Shown: one piece after another, positions 32,491 through 44,958 of the stretch
How the letters are laid out: every line of letters starts with the position of its first letter
Numbering within the stretch: the first letter of the stretch is position 1
Assembly: GCA_036365515.1 (NCBI GenBank)
Contig: CM070876.1
Span: 130,999,394-131,063,393 of the forward strand
DNA: 64,000 nucleotides
Direction: 5' to 3'
Origin: Torymus aiolomorphi
Taxonomy: Eukaryota > Arthropoda > Insecta > Hymenoptera > Torymidae
Program-made: the position numbers and the translations under genes
The notes under the pieces: model-generated
Database searches by the model: none
What the model was told of the DNA's origin: nothing
What the model saw: the letters and a program-made list of their open reading frames with translations, nothing else

Positions 32491-35400
32491 AGTGCTTCAA
32501 ATCAACATGAATCACTGTGCAGTAGCCCATGACTTGCTGCCCCAATTGATCCGAGAGGAGAAGGCGGACATAGTAATCATCAGTGAGCAGTACGGGGCAA
32601 AAATGAACCAAACTGGATAAGGGATCGTGCTAGCACGGCGGCCATCTGGGTATGCGGAGAACTCCAAATATCCAAAAAAATGGACGTCCTTCAGCCCAAA
32701 TTCACCTGGGTTGAAGTATCCGGTATAAGATTATACAGCTGCTACCTACCACCCAGCGACTCAATAGAAGAGTTCGAAAGATCCCCAGATGCTATCGTCA
32801 CTAGCGTTAGAACCTCCACGCTGCCAGTCGTAATCGGGGGGGACTTTAACGCTTGGGCAATTGAGTGGGGAAGCAAGAAAACGAACAACCGCGGCCACGC
32901 ACTGCTTGAGACCTTCGCGATACTAGAGCTAGAGATTGCTAACATAGGGACAAAGCCGACCTACACTAAAGGACGAAAGTCTTCCATAGTAGATCTGACC
33001 TTTGTCGACCCCAGATTAAGTCGGGAAGGCTCATACTGGCAAGTCAGTGATCGGTACACTGGCAGCGATCACCGAGCTCTCACATACCAGCTCCACCCGA
33101 CAGGCAAAAGAGCGAATATGACCCGGATGCCGAAGAGAGAGAAATGGGCACCAGCTACTTTCGACAGGGAAGCTTTTCTCTGCTTTTTGGAAGGAGCATC
33201 TGTCGAAGGAACAACTGAGGTTAGGGCTCAAAGCCTCTCGGAGACCATCACAGCGGCATGCGATGCCTCGATGTCCACAAGGACGAACCACCGGGGACGC
33301 TTACCAGTCTACTGGTGGAACAAGGAGATTGCGGTAATACGTAAAGAGTGTCTTCGTGCTAGGAGGCTGCACCAAAGAGCAGTCCGTGGACCGCTGTATG
33401 ATCAATTAACAACTAGATATGAGCAAAAGAGGAAAGAGCTGAAAATTGCCATCAAGACAGCCAAAAGAAAGTGTTGGCAGGACTTCTGCGAGGAAGTGGA
33501 CAGTGACCCGTGGGGACGGACGTACAAAACGGTCATAAATAAAATCAATCCCAGAGGTACCAATGCTCCCTCCTGTCCAACCTTTCTTCATAGAGTAGTC
33601 CAAAATTTATTCCCACAACACCAGGAACGGCAACATGGCACTGGTCTAACGGAAAGAATCGGTACAGCCGAGCCAACAGCAGTCACCAAATCAGAAGTGA
33701 AGATAGCGGCCAAAAAGATTGCCATAAGAAAGGCCCCAGGACTGGACGGCGTTCCTGGTTTAGCTATAAAGACTGCAGCTCTAGAAGTTCCTTGCATATT
33801 CAAGGACACTTTCAATGCATGCCTAAGTGAAGGAATATTCCCGACACAGTGGAAGATACAGAGGTTGGTACTCCTTCCTAAGGGAAATAAACCCCCGGAT
33901 GAACCATCCGCGTATCGACCACTCTGCATGTTGGATATAGTCGGAAAATTGTTTGAACGTATCATATTCGTCAGACTGGAGGCAGCTATACAAAAGATCG
34001 GCGGCTTGTCTGATAACCAATTCGGCTTTAGAAAGGATCGATCAACGATCGATGCTATCGATAGGGTGGTGTCAGTAGCTGAGAACACCGTTAGTGGTAG
34101 CCGGTGCACAAAACGCATGTGTGCTATAATTGGTTTAGATGTACGGAACGCGTTTAACACGGCCAGGTGGGATAAAATCATGCTCGCATTGGAAGACCTA
34201 AGCGTGCCACTGTATCTTCGAAGAGTAATCTCGAGTTACCTAACTGACCGCACGCTTCTCTATGATACCGACGACGGTATGCATTCTTATAAGATCACAG
34301 GAGGCGTACCACAGGGCTCTGTACTAGGATCCCCAATCTGAAACATCATGTACGACGGATTGCTTAGGCAACTGCTCCCACATGGGGTGTCGATAGTAGC
34401 TTACGCAGATGATATTGCTCTCATTATCGTTGGGAAAACCATCGAAGATGTGCAATACCTCGGAGATACGGCAATCGAGGTAGTAGGAGATTGGCTGAGC
34501 GATCAGGGACTCAGTCTTGCTGCCGAAAAGACCGAGGCAGTGCTCATTGCCAGAACAAAAAAGAGAGTCTACCCCACTTTCACGGTCAACGACGAGAAGA
34601 TCAAGACAGGGGACACCATGAAGTACCTAGGAGTTACAATAGATGCGCGGATGTCGTTCAAAAACCACCTTAGGAACGCAGGATTAAAAGCATCAAAAGT
34701 GCAAGCATCATGCCAAACATAGGAGGGCCGAAGCAGCCATGACGGTTGCTTCTTTCATCGGTGGTTTATTCCGTGATTCTATACGGAGCCCCCATCTGGG
34801 CTAATGCTATACGTAGTAACCCAAGCTATGGTGCAGCTTGCCGAAGGGCCTGCAGGACAATCGTGCTGAGAGTGGCCTGCGCCTACCGTACCGTGTCAGA
34901 CATCGCTCTCTCGGTAGTCACCGGACTGCCACCCTTGGACCTAATGGCATGTGAGAGAGCTGAGGTGTATCGTGAAGGAGTGATAAGAGAGGAGGGCGAA
35001 CTTGATCAGGGACCACGTCAAAACCGATGGTCCAGGAAGACTGTGGAACAGTGGCAACGCCGATGGGATATAGCAGATAAAGGTCGGTGGACCCATCGCA
35101 TTATTCCATGTGTCGTGGAGTGGACGGAGAGGAGACACGGACTCGTGACCTTTCATCTCACCCAGGTACTAACTGGGCATGGCTGCTTTCGCAGCTACCT
35201 GAAGAGAATTGGAGTGTACGAAAGCGCGGAGTGCCCAACATGTCCTGAAAGTGATGAGGACGTTGGACACGCTTTGTTCGTATGCCCCAGGTTTCGGGAA
35301 GAGAGAGAAAGGTTTCAGGCCTTATGGGAAGGCCCCCTAACTCCCGAGGGCATCGGGAGATGCTTACTCTCTTCACAGAGAGGATGGGATGCTGTGATTG

Positions 35401-35492
35401 GTCTCGTCACTGAGGTGGTGGACAGATTGAACTCCATAAGGCGAGAAGAAGAAAGAAGAGAAAACCGTCTCACAGAGGACCAGGAGGGGTAA
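32483..35492 (+). pseudogene. ORF2: endonuclease and reverse transcriptase, R1 clade
   Basis: ORF2 starts at ATG 32483, inside the last codons of ORF1 (MAKVLQINMNHCAVAHDLL). The AP-type endonuclease shows SEQY, then GGDFNAWAIEWGSKKTNNRG, DLTFVDP and SDHRAL (to about 33085). A linker with YWWNKEIAVIRKECL and DPWGRTYK is R1-like. RT motifs are AYRPLCMLD, QFGFRKDRSTIDAI, LDVRNAFNTARW, GGVPQGSVLG and AYADDIAL (YADD at 34402-34413). The C-terminus has C-x2-C-x8-H-x4-C (CPTC...H...C, about 35232-35286). Defects: one-base slip near 32600, TGA at 34339-34341 where the sister element has Trp, a slip near 34710 and TGA near 34740. The element is therefore inactive alone, though otherwise complete. Confidence 0.9.
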
Positions 35493-35710
35493 AGGGCCGT
35501 AGGGCTACGACTGCCCTCCGCGAAGTAATGCCTAACGGCGGTTTCCGCGGTGGGAATTACAGTCGGGGGGAGGCCCTGCTATAGAACAACAGCAGGGGGT
35601 TTTAGTAGGTATTGCCAGAAATGGTCGAGTCCTACATAACATCTCGTATGCGTAAATGCATTTTTCCTAACCTCCTCCTCCTCAAAAAAAAAAAAAAAAA
35701 AAAAAAAAAA

Positions 35711-35724
35711 ACACACATACGTAA
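35711..35724 (+). repeat. Target-site duplication of the R1-clade element
   Basis: ACACACATACGTAA repeats 31023-31036 exactly and follows the poly(A) directly, which fixes both ends of the insertion. Confidence 0.9.
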
Positions 35725-35756
35725 GGGAATATGTAAGGGGTACGTAAGGATAGATT

Positions 35757-36062
35757 CGAAGAGGCAGAGAGGTAGAGACAGGGATGTAGAGACAGAGACG
35801 TAGAGCCAGAGACGTAGAGTCAGGCCAGCAGAAACAAAGTCATAGAGACCGAGTCGGAGAGACAGAGACTTAAAGACAGAGTCGGAGAGACAGAGACAGA
35901 GGCAAAGTCGGAGAGACAGAGACGTAGAGACAGACGCATAGAGACAAATGCATAGAGACAGAGACGTAGAGACAGACGCATAGAGACAAATGCATAGAGA
36001 CAGAGACGTAAAGACAGAGTTGGAGAGACAGAGACATTGAGACAGAGTCGAAGAGACAGAGG
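35757..36062. repeat. Minisatellite, 14-16-bp unit (GAGACAGAGACGTA)
   Basis: About twenty units of GAGACAGAGACGTA, GAGACAGAGTCG and GAGACAAATGCATA are mixed in tandem. The minus-strand open frame (Leu-Arg-Leu-Cys repeats) is produced by the repeat. Confidence 0.85.
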
Positions 36063-36385
36063 TACTAACCAGTTCTTCAAATTTTGTTCTGATTCAAAAT
36101 CGAGAGATCTCCCTTAAGCTATTCTTTAAACGATTATTTGTAATATAAAGAGAATAGGTATAAACAAAAAATAGTTTTCACTGTTATAGATTGTTGAAAA
36201 GAGTGTTAATAGTCAAAGGCTTCCTCTCATTGGAATATTTTATTATAAAGGGAATAAGCATGGATATATATAATACTTTTGTATGTAATCTTCATACGTG
36301 TCCATATACGTCCGTATATGAACATATGTCATCGTCGAGGGTTGACGAGCGGAGCGAGTAGGGGGACACCCCACCTTAGTATATA
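36063..36385. other. Spacer with an end motif next to the mariner
   Basis: AT-rich DNA. At 36336-36376 the text CGAGGGTTGACGAGCGGAGC... leads to a GGGGGACACCCC palindrome and then TATATA at the mariner border. The reverse complement resembles 46797-46836. Confidence 0.5.
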
Positions 36386-36981
36386 CAGCGTGTCCAAAAA
36401 GTCTGGAAACACCCAAATAATTTCTCAGCTGAATTACTATTGGAAAATGTTAAGGTCGCCTTTGTAGTAATTTTTTACGAGGAATCCAATGGTGACCTTG
36501 GATTTGACCTTGGACCTCATTTTTGAGGTTATTTCAAGGTCAACCTCATTTTTTAAAATGGTAACCCCTATTTTTTATAGCGGAATCTGAAAGAGCGGAA
36601 AATTTTACGTCTGGATATGTATTAAGGTATGAGGTTGAGGTTACCCCCAGAGGTCAAATTGAGGTCAAAGTATGATTTCTTAAAAATTTCGCGAGTTCAG
36701 TGGTAAAACAAAACAAACAAAGGTAAGGTTTGGTAAGTTCGAACGAAGACTTGAAGGTGACCTCTGATTCGACCTTGAACCTCATTTTGAGCCTCATTTT
36801 TGAGGTTATTTCGAGGTCAACCTCATTTTTTTAAATGGTAACCCCTATTTTTTAGCGGAATCGGAAAGAGTGTGAAACTTTACGTCCAAACATGTACTCA
36901 GAACATAGTTCAAGAAGGACCTTGACGTTCATTTGAAGGTCATTTAAACTTAATGACGGTCTGATCTTGTGTAAACTTTTT
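36386..36981. repeat. Left long terminal inverted repeat of the mariner
   Basis: Pairs with 38744-39334. It contains two internal sub-repeats with GGTAACCCCTATTTTTTA and AGCGGAATC(T/G)GAAAGAG. Confidence 0.85.
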
Positions 36982-37134
36982 ATCACACTGAGCGAGGTTA
37001 ATTCTTTAGTAGTTTTCAACGAGAAATCTAATGGTGACCTTGACATTGTCCTTAAAAGTCATGTCAAGTTCAATTTTTTTACATTTAGCGTTACCCAGGA
37101 ACAACGACGTGGACGTAGTAAAATCTGTTCCCTT

Positions 37135-37292
37135 TGGGGTGCTTGATTTACGTGAGTCCCCTTGCCTCTCACGATGGGGTGCTTGATTTACGTGAGTCCC
37201 CTTGCCTCTCACGATGGGGCGCTTGATTTACGTGAGTCCCCTTGCCTCTCACGATGGGGTGCTTGATTTACGTGAGTCCCCTTGCCTCTCAC
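37135..37292. repeat. Four tandem copies of a 40-bp unit inside the mariner
   Basis: Each unit is TGGGGTGCTTGATTTACGTG followed by AGTCCCCTTGCCTCTCACGA. The copies are identical except for one GGGGCG variant. The array lies between the left arm and the stop of the transposase gene and has no counterpart on the right side, so it was gained after the arms formed. Confidence 0.9.
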
Positions 37293-37319
37293 ATTTGATT
37301 TTTTAAACAGTATAACATC

Positions 37320-38396
37320 TTATTTCAAGTGCTCGAACTGTTCTCCATTCATTTCTTGACAGTAACCTAATCGATGATAGAAAGCACCAACAGCATTTTC
37401 AATCATTTCAGTAGGAATGAGAGCTGATTCATCAATGATCCTTTCACGTAATTCATCTAAGTTTAAGGGTTTTGTTTTGAATACACGATCCTTTAGATAA
37501 CCCCAATAGAAATAATCTAGAGGCGTTAAATCGGGGGACCTAGCTGGCCATTCAATTGCACCTCTTCGTCCTATCCATCGATTAATGAATACTGTATCTA
37601 AGTATGTGCGAACGTTTCGTGCATAATGAGCTGCTGCACCGTCCTGTTGATACCATGTGTTATTAAAGTCCTCTCCAGCTATTTCTCTTATAGCAGGAAC
37701 AATTTGATTCCGCAACATAGTTTCATACTTTTCTGCATTTAAATTGCCATCAATAAAAAATGGTCCTATAATCCTATTATTTAATATTCCAGCCCAGACA
37801 TTTAATTTTTGTGGATATTGTGACTTGGCTTCTCTTGCCCAATGAGGGTTTTCAACTGCCCAATATCTACAGTTATGCCTATTTACGCTTGAGTCAAGTT
37901 GAAATGTAGCTTCATCTGAGAAGACTATATTTGATGGAAAATTTGGATTTTGTACGATGCGTGCCATCATATCATCACAGAATTCAACGCGACGATCGAA
38001 ATCATCTTCATTTAACTTGTGTATTAGCGTTACTTTAAATGGATGGAACTTCTCTCTCTTTAGTATGTTATGAATAGATGATTTACTTATTTCGTGCACT
38101 TGAGCAGCTCTACGAACGGAAGTATGCGGATCTTCGGTGAATGTTAACACAACATCTAAAGATTTCTCTTCGTTACCTGCTGACATTGGTCTGCCTGATC
38201 GAGGTAAATCGCTGATAGTGCCGGTATTTTCAAACCTTCTAACAGTTTTTTGAACTGTTGAAAATGATAGTGGAGTTCCACCAACCCTAAATGAAGCATT
38301 AAAAATATCTCTTACGGCCCTATAAGATCGCTGCATGTGTCCCCAACCTCTCATCATGAGAATCGTTATTCTTTCTCTATCAGTGAGTTTGTTCAT
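37320..38396 (-). CDS. Mariner transposase, DD41D type, intact frame
   Basis: The 358-codon frame is uninterrupted from ATG 38396. The N-terminal half is a DNA-binding region with two helix-turn-helix units joined by LPRSGRP (64-70), which recognises the inverted repeats. The catalytic half has FSDEATF (first Asp 161), WYQQDGAAAHYAR (second Asp 252) and WPARSPDLTPLDYFYWG. The Asp of PLD (294) lies where the third acid of Tc1/mariner enzymes falls, 41 residues after the second, which fits the DD41D (rosa-like) group. It cuts and pastes the element at TA sites. No stop or frame change is seen. The stop is at 37320, just right of the 40-bp tandem array. Subfamily naming is by the spacing only. 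Confidence 0.9.
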   Translation of the reverse strand: MNKLTDRERITILMMRGWGHMQRSYRAVRDIFNASFRVGGTPLSFSTVQKTVRRFENTGTISDLPRSGRPMSAGNEEKSLDVVLTFTEDPHTSVRRAAQVHEISKSSIHNILKREKFHPFKVTLIHKLNEDDFDRRVEFCDDMMARIVQNPNFPSNIVFSDEATFQLDSSVNRHNCRYWAVENPHWAREAKSQYPQKLNVWAGILNNRIIGPFFIDGNLNAEKYETMLRNQIVPAIREIAGEDFNNTWYQQDGAAAHYARNVRTYLDTVFINRWIGRRGAIEWPARSPDLTPLDYFYWGYLKDRVFKTKPLNLDELRERIIDESALIPTEMIENAVGAFYHRLGYCQEMNGEQFEHLK

Positions 38397-38605
38397 TTTT
38401 ATTACTCTTCGTAGTAGACCTTATCCAAAAATACTTTTTGAGTTGAAAATAAAAAGAACTTTTAATTTTCAAAAAATATGTTTGAAAGATGACCAACCCT
38501 TTTCTGTGGTGGTTATGGAATGAATAATAGTTTATTGTCACTCTAACCATACGAAAAATAACAAGTAACAATGTTCAATATTTAAACGCTTCAAAAAATT
38601 TTACA

Positions 38606-38735
38606 ATGAATCAGCTCTCATTCCTACTGAAATGATCAAAAATACTGTTGGTGTTTTCGATCATCGATTAGGTTACTATCAAAAAGTGGATGGAAAATAA
38701 TTCGAGCACTTGAAATAAGATGTTAGACTGTTTAA
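38606..38735 (+). pseudogene. Inverted copy of the transposase 3' end
   Basis: The plus strand reads NESALIPTEMIKNTVGVFDH, then FEHLK and a stop, matching the last ~45 codons of the transposase encoded on the minus strand (DESALIPTEMIENAVGAFYH...FEHLK) with several substitutions. It directly adjoins the right arm (38744), so the mirror symmetry of this element extends beyond the inverted repeat into coding sequence. Confidence 0.85.
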
Positions 38736-38743
38736 AAAATTAA

Positions 38744-39334
38744 AAAGTTTACACAAGATCAGACCGTCATTAAGTTTAAATGACCTTCAAATGAACGTCA
38801 AGGTCCTTCTTGAACTATGTTCTGAGTACATGTTTGGACGTAAAGTTTCACACTCTTTCCGATTCCGCTAAAAAAATAGGGGTTACCATTTAAAAAATGA
38901 GGTTGACCTCGAAATAACCTCAAAAATGAGGCTCAAAATGAGGTTCAAGGTCGAATCAGAGGTCACCTTCAAGTCTTCGTTCGAACTTACCAAACCTTAT
39001 CTTTGTTTGTTTTGTTTTACCACTGAACTCGCGAAATTTTTAAGAAATCATACTTTGACCTCAATTTGACCTCTGGGGGCAACCTCAACCTCATACCTTA
39101 ATACATATCCGGACGTAAAATTTTCCGCTCTTTCAGATTCCGCTATAAAAAATAGGGGTTACCATTTAAAAAAATGAGGTTGACCTTGAAATAACCTCAA
39201 AAATGAGGTCCAAGGTAGAATCCAAGGTCATTGGATTCCTCGTAAAAAATTACTACAAAGGCGACCTTAACATTTTCCAATAGTAATTCAGCTGAGAAAT
39301 TATTTGGGTGTTTCCAGACTTTTTGGACACGCTG
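38744..39334. repeat. Right long terminal inverted repeat of the mariner
   Basis: Reverse complement of 36386-36981 with only scattered differences, ending GGACACGCTG before TATATA. Confidence 0.85.
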
Positions 39335-40384
39335 TATATAAAATTAGAATGCAAACCTTTTATAAATTTAATGCAACTGAAAACTCAATTTTGTTGTTTA
39401 AATCTAGAAATACTACGATGTTTTTTTCTATTTAGAAAAAATTATTTTCTAAATTTGCGTGCCTATATTGTAGATCGATTCTCTGAGCATTTTAAGTGGC
39501 GGTTTTTCACCATGACCTCATATACATATGTGTACAGTACATATACATTTACTGTTTTACTTATGTGTGCAAAAAATTTATAAAAACGGTGGCGCTGTTT
39601 ATTACGCCTAATAGTGTAAGGTCATGGTCATATTATTATATGTGTTTTAATGTGTAGTCAGTTTTTTAGCGTGTTATTTACTAAAGTTAACAGTTTTTCA
39701 CACCACCACTGAGGTACTGTTATAGGCGCGTTGAATTTTTGATTTTATTGTGCTTAGGTGTTTTATATAACAAATATTAATAATTAGATAGGATAATGGG
39801 ACATGCCAAAATAATATAAAATTATTGTTAATCATTTTTTATATAATAAGCCTAAACACAACCATGGAATTCATCGTCAATAACACTAAAAACCATAGGA
39901 GTCGTCCCTCCGTTCTCCTTGACTCTAACCTATCCCATCCTTCCTCCACCATGGAAGATGTGAATCAATTTTCATTAATAAATTTTATCAATTTTAATAA
40001 ATTTTAAATAATTTGTATTAATAATTTTTAATTAATGTAATGAAAATTGATTCCCATCTTTATTACATTTAATAAAAAAATATTTCATGTAAATATATTT
40101 ATATTGAAATTTTTTTTATTATATGTAATAAAATAATCAGATTATTTATATGATATTATGCTTATAAGAAATTACAACATGCCTTATACTTTCGTAAAAG
40201 AATAATATTATAAATAAAATAATTATTGATATAAATTTAGTTGGGTTTATTTTGATCTATATAAATTTAGATAAAAATATATATAAAAAAAAAATAATAA
40301 TTTTTGAAAAAGTTTATTAAAAAGTGTAGATTAAATGTCAAAAATTTCTTTCCAAACAATGTTATTAATTATTGATGAATTTTC
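39335..40384. other. AT-rich spacer
   Basis: A short frame from ATG 39864 (MEFIVNNTKNHRSRPSVLLD..., stop at 40005) has no known motif and is probably accidental. Short hairpins around 40005-40100 may belong to the 3' end of the Helitron on the right, but no clear CTRR end was found. Confidence 0.35.
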
Positions 40385-42185
40385 TTAAAGATTTTCAATA
40401 AATATATTGTTAGGATTTTTACATCGGGATAAAGCAACATATAATTGGCAATCTGAAAATAAAGGTCGTCTAATGTAAATACCTAGAGAATTAAAACTTT
40501 GACCTTGAGATTTATTTATTGTTATAGCAAAAGCTAATACAACTGGAAATTGTTTTCTAAAAAGTGTAAACGGAAATGAAGAAGAATCTCCAGTATTTAA
40601 TGTGGTATAAAAACTTCTTCACCAATTCTTTCCCCCGTAATTATTTCAGCTTTAATATTGTGATTAAATAAACCTGTAATTTTCAAGCGTGTACCATTAC
40701 ACATTCCTTCCGATATACTTATTTTTCTAATTAACATTACAATTGCATTTATTTTTAATTTTAATTCATGTGGTGGTAGAGCTTCTCTAATATTATTAAG
40801 CATTTCTATTGGGTAATTTAAGTGAATATTTTCATCTGTTTGATCAACTCCTTTATGCGTTGCGTAATCTAAACTATAATATGTATGCGTTTTACCATGT
40901 AATAAGTTCAAAACTGTATTATGTATAAGTTTAGTATCGTGACTATGTGGAGCTAATATTATACGATCTACGGAATTTTCGAGATTGATATCATCATAAA
41001 TTTTATTACATACATTTTCGGTCTTCCATTTATTTAGAACTATAAATGGATTAATTTTACTTTCACCTAACTCTAATAAAAATGAAGCAAATTGTTTATT
41101 TTTTGAGCGAATATTTCCAGTTAATTTTAAAACTTTAAAGAGAGGCCATAAATGAAAAAATTTGATTGTGTCCTGTACTATACTGTCTCGGTAACCATGT
41201 TTTAGGACTGGCAGAATTTGTCTAAAATCGCCTCTTAAACTATCAATTTACCACCAAATGGAACATCACTGTAACATATATCTTTGAGTGTTTGATCAAG
41301 AATTTCCAAAGCTTTTTTTGGGATCATTGATGCTTCATCCCAAACTATAATATCTACTTCCCGTAATCTTTTTTTATCTGATTTTAATTTTAGAAAAGCA
41401 CTTTCAATACTGTTTAAATCTAAAGAAAGTCTAAAAGTACGATGACTTGTCATTCCTCCAGGTAATAAAATAGATGCGATTCCTGTCCAAGCCATAGATA
41501 AAATTTTTTTATTCAAAGATAAAAAGTGATATATTAAAGTCTTGTATATGAAAGTTTTTCCTGGTCCATCAATAAAATAAATTTTATTTTTGTTAGTTAT
41601 AATTTCATTAAAAATTAATCTTTGATTAGTAGTTAATTGATTAAACAAAATTTCAAAAAGATTTTTACTGTTTGCTAAATTTTCAGGACTTTCTTCGATA
41701 TTATTTATTATTGGTTCAGGTAAACTATAATCTTTACAACTTTTATCTTCAGTTTGTAATATATTTTCAATGTGTGACAAAGCATTATTTTCTTTATTTT
41801 CTTTAAAATCTTCAGTAAAAAATTTTTTGAATTTATTCCAAATTAAATTACCTTGAATATTTTCAACTAAGATAAACCATGCAAAGAATTTACGTAATTG
41901 AAAAGGAAGCATGATATTACTTGCTTCATCAAAAATAATATAAATTTGGGAATCATCTTCTATTAAACCCATAGCAAGTGCTGCTTCTTTATATGTTTCA
42001 TATGAGACGTTATTAAATTTTCCTAAATCTTTAAAAGAAGTAGCACCTTTTATGCGGTTCAACAGTAATTTAAGAAAAACTCTTTTATTATCTTTAGGTG
42101 AAACAATATTTAATCGCCCAATCGCATCAAATTGTTTATTGCGTTCTCTACGTTTCCATACTTTAGATTTGGTAAATCCATAATA
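40385..42185 (-). pseudogene. Helitron (rolling-circle transposon) helicase remnant
   Basis: Minus-strand text follows the Pif1-type helicase half of a Helitron RepHel protein. From 42185: RERNKQFDAIGRLNIVSP, RIKGATSFKDLGKF, then the Walker A region, here FIDGPGKTFIYKTL (normally GGTGKT, so about two residues are missing). Next come Walker B WDEASMIPKKALEILDQTLK, GDFRQILPVLKHG, LKLTGNIRSKN, MCNGTRL and, at the end, [19 protein letters not shown] and [10 protein letters not shown] with a stop at 40385. In Helitrons this domain unwinds the strand during rolling-circle transposition. Frames change near 42062, 41238 and 40600. The HUH endonuclease half is absent upstream of 42185, so the copy is truncated and inactive. 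Confidence 0.88.
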
Positions 42186-42333
42186 TCACAATCATATGAG
42201 GGTGTGTTCTATTTTGTGTCCTACATTATGTGTCACGTTATTAAAGGCATACCCTAATGTGACTAAGGCTTACATTAAGACTATACGTAAAAAGGAAAGG
42301 CGAAATTATACAAATTTTTTAAACGTGACCTTA

Positions 42334-42552
42334 GGCAGAGTGTACATAAGCGCTGTACTGTGCTGTGCGGTGCGTTTCCGATGCCGGTGCTGTTGGTGCA
42401 TTGGCTACTTATAGAACTACGCCGCTAATTGGTTGATGTTTAAATACCGACCAATCAGAAAAGTAGTTCCGTAATTAGCCAACGCACCAATAACACGGGC
42501 ATCACGCAGCATCGCACAGCACATTACCGCACAGCGCTTACGTACGCCCTCC
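42334..42552. repeat. Foldback MITE-like hairpin (~90-bp arms)
   Basis: The left arm (GTACATAAGCGCTGT, TGTGCTGTGCG, TTGGTGCATTGGCTA, AACTAC) faces the right arm (GTAGTT, TAGCCAACGCACCAA, CGCACAGCACA, ACAGCGCTTACGTAC). The pairing continues inward through ATTGGTTG and CGACCAAT. It lies just outside the Helitron remnant. There is no coding capacity. Confidence 0.75.
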
Positions 42553-43918
<1,366 letters not shown>

Positions 43919-43984
43919 CGGGTTTCCCATTTTAAAACCACCAGGCAAATATCTCGAAAACTAAGGGAGATGGAAAAAAACTTT

Positions 43985-44690
43985 TAATACAAAAGTTGTA
44001 GGGTTCAGAGGGGCCCAACTGATCGTGACCTTGGTTGTCACCTTGAGGTCAATGATCAAGGTCATTTGAAGATCAAATCGATTTTTTCAAATAGGAACCC
44101 CAACTTTTGACCTCGTAAATGGAAAGAGCGGAAAATTTTACGTTCAGATATATCCTTGAGTCAAGGTCATGGTCATGGTCATGGTCATGTTTAAAATCAA
44201 AATCAATCAACGCACAAAACTCCCATAATTAGGCATACGAGACAAATTGTTAAATACAAAAGTTGTAGGGTTCAGAGGGGCCCAACTGATCGTAACCTTG
44301 GTTATGACCTTGTGGTCAATGATCAAGGTAATTTGAAGGACAAATCGCTTTTTCAAATGGGAACCCCCATTTTTGACCTCGTAAATGGAAAGAGCGGAAA
44401 GTTTTACGTTCAGATATGTCCTTGAGTCAAGGCCATGGTCATGGTCATGGTCATGTTTAAAATCAAAATCAATCAACGCATCCAAACATTCCCATAATTA
44501 CGCATACGAGTGTTAAATACAGAAGTTGTAGGGTTTGGAGCGGCCCAACTGATCGTGACCTTGGTTATGACCTTGAGGTCAATGATCAAGGTCATTTGAA
44601 GGTCAAATCGATTTTTCAAATGGGAACCCCTATTTTTGACCTCGTAAATGGAAAGAGCGGAAAATTTTACTATTTTTACTATTATCAATA
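43985..44690. repeat. Three subterminal ~260-bp direct repeats in the second mariner
   Basis: Each copy starts AATACA(A/G)AAGTTGTAGGG and runs through GGCCCAACTGATCGT, GGTCAATGATCAAGGT and TGGAAAGAGCGGAAA. Inverted relatives sit at 46395-46735. TCAAGGTCATGGTCATGGTC runs occur between copies. Confidence 0.85.
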
Positions 44691-44958
44691 TTTACCAGGG
44701 TTAACCACTTATATCAAATAATAACAAAAGTTAATAAGTGTTGACCACCTGTATCCAATATTGACCGGTAGTATTCAGCATTGATCGGTAATAGTCAATA
44801 ATTATTACTGTTTACATCAAATTGTTTTCAAATTGAGCACACTTATATTGGCACAGAAAATTAAACTTTTTCGTTTTAAAATATTGTATAGTATAATAAC
44901 ATATTATTTCTTTTGTGGTGTGTTTTGATAAATAATTGCATTTACAACTAAAAAAGAA

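Larger units (their letters stand above)
31037..35710 (+). mobile_element. R1-clade non-LTR retrotransposon inserted in an AC microsatellite (Waldo/Mino-like)
   Basis: The 4.67-kb element has a short 5' UTR, a gag-like ORF1 with zinc knuckles, an overlapping ORF2 with endonuclease and RT, a 190-bp 3' UTR and a 27-nt poly(A) (35684-35710). A perfect 14-bp target duplication, ACACACATACGTAA, flanks it (31023-31036 and 35711-35724). Its 5' side is an AC microsatellite. R1-clade members Waldo and Mino are known to insert into ACAY or AC repeats, and the protein text is R1-like, so this is very probably a relative. It appears full-length, but ORF2 carries two frame changes and two stops. Confidence 0.88.
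36386..39334 (-). mobile_element. Complete mariner (DD41D-type) with ~600-bp inverted repeats
   Basis: The 2,949-bp element starts CAGCGTGTCCAAAAAGTCTG and ends with the exact complement CAGACTTTTTGGACACGCTG, flanked by TATA on both sides (TA target duplication as in Tc1/mariner elements). The inverted arms, 36386-36981 and 38744-39334, are nearly identical and contain several GAGGTCAA/TTGACCTC words. The left arm is followed by a 310-bp insert with a 40-bp tandem repeat. The transposase is on the minus strand and open. With both ends and gene present, this could be an autonomous, recently mobile copy. Confidence 0.88.

Noticed and set aside
33588..34181. Long minus-strand frame opposite the R1-clade reverse transcriptase
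   Set aside because: It is a shadow of the well-supported plus-strand RT; no motif of its own.
35820..36080. Minus-strand Leu-Arg-Leu-Cys repeat protein
   Set aside because: Produced entirely by the GAGACAGAGACGTA minisatellite.
37135..37292. Regularly spaced direct repeats that might look like a CRISPR array
   Set aside because: The units are contiguous 40-bp copies with no unique spacers, and they lie inside a eukaryotic transposon.
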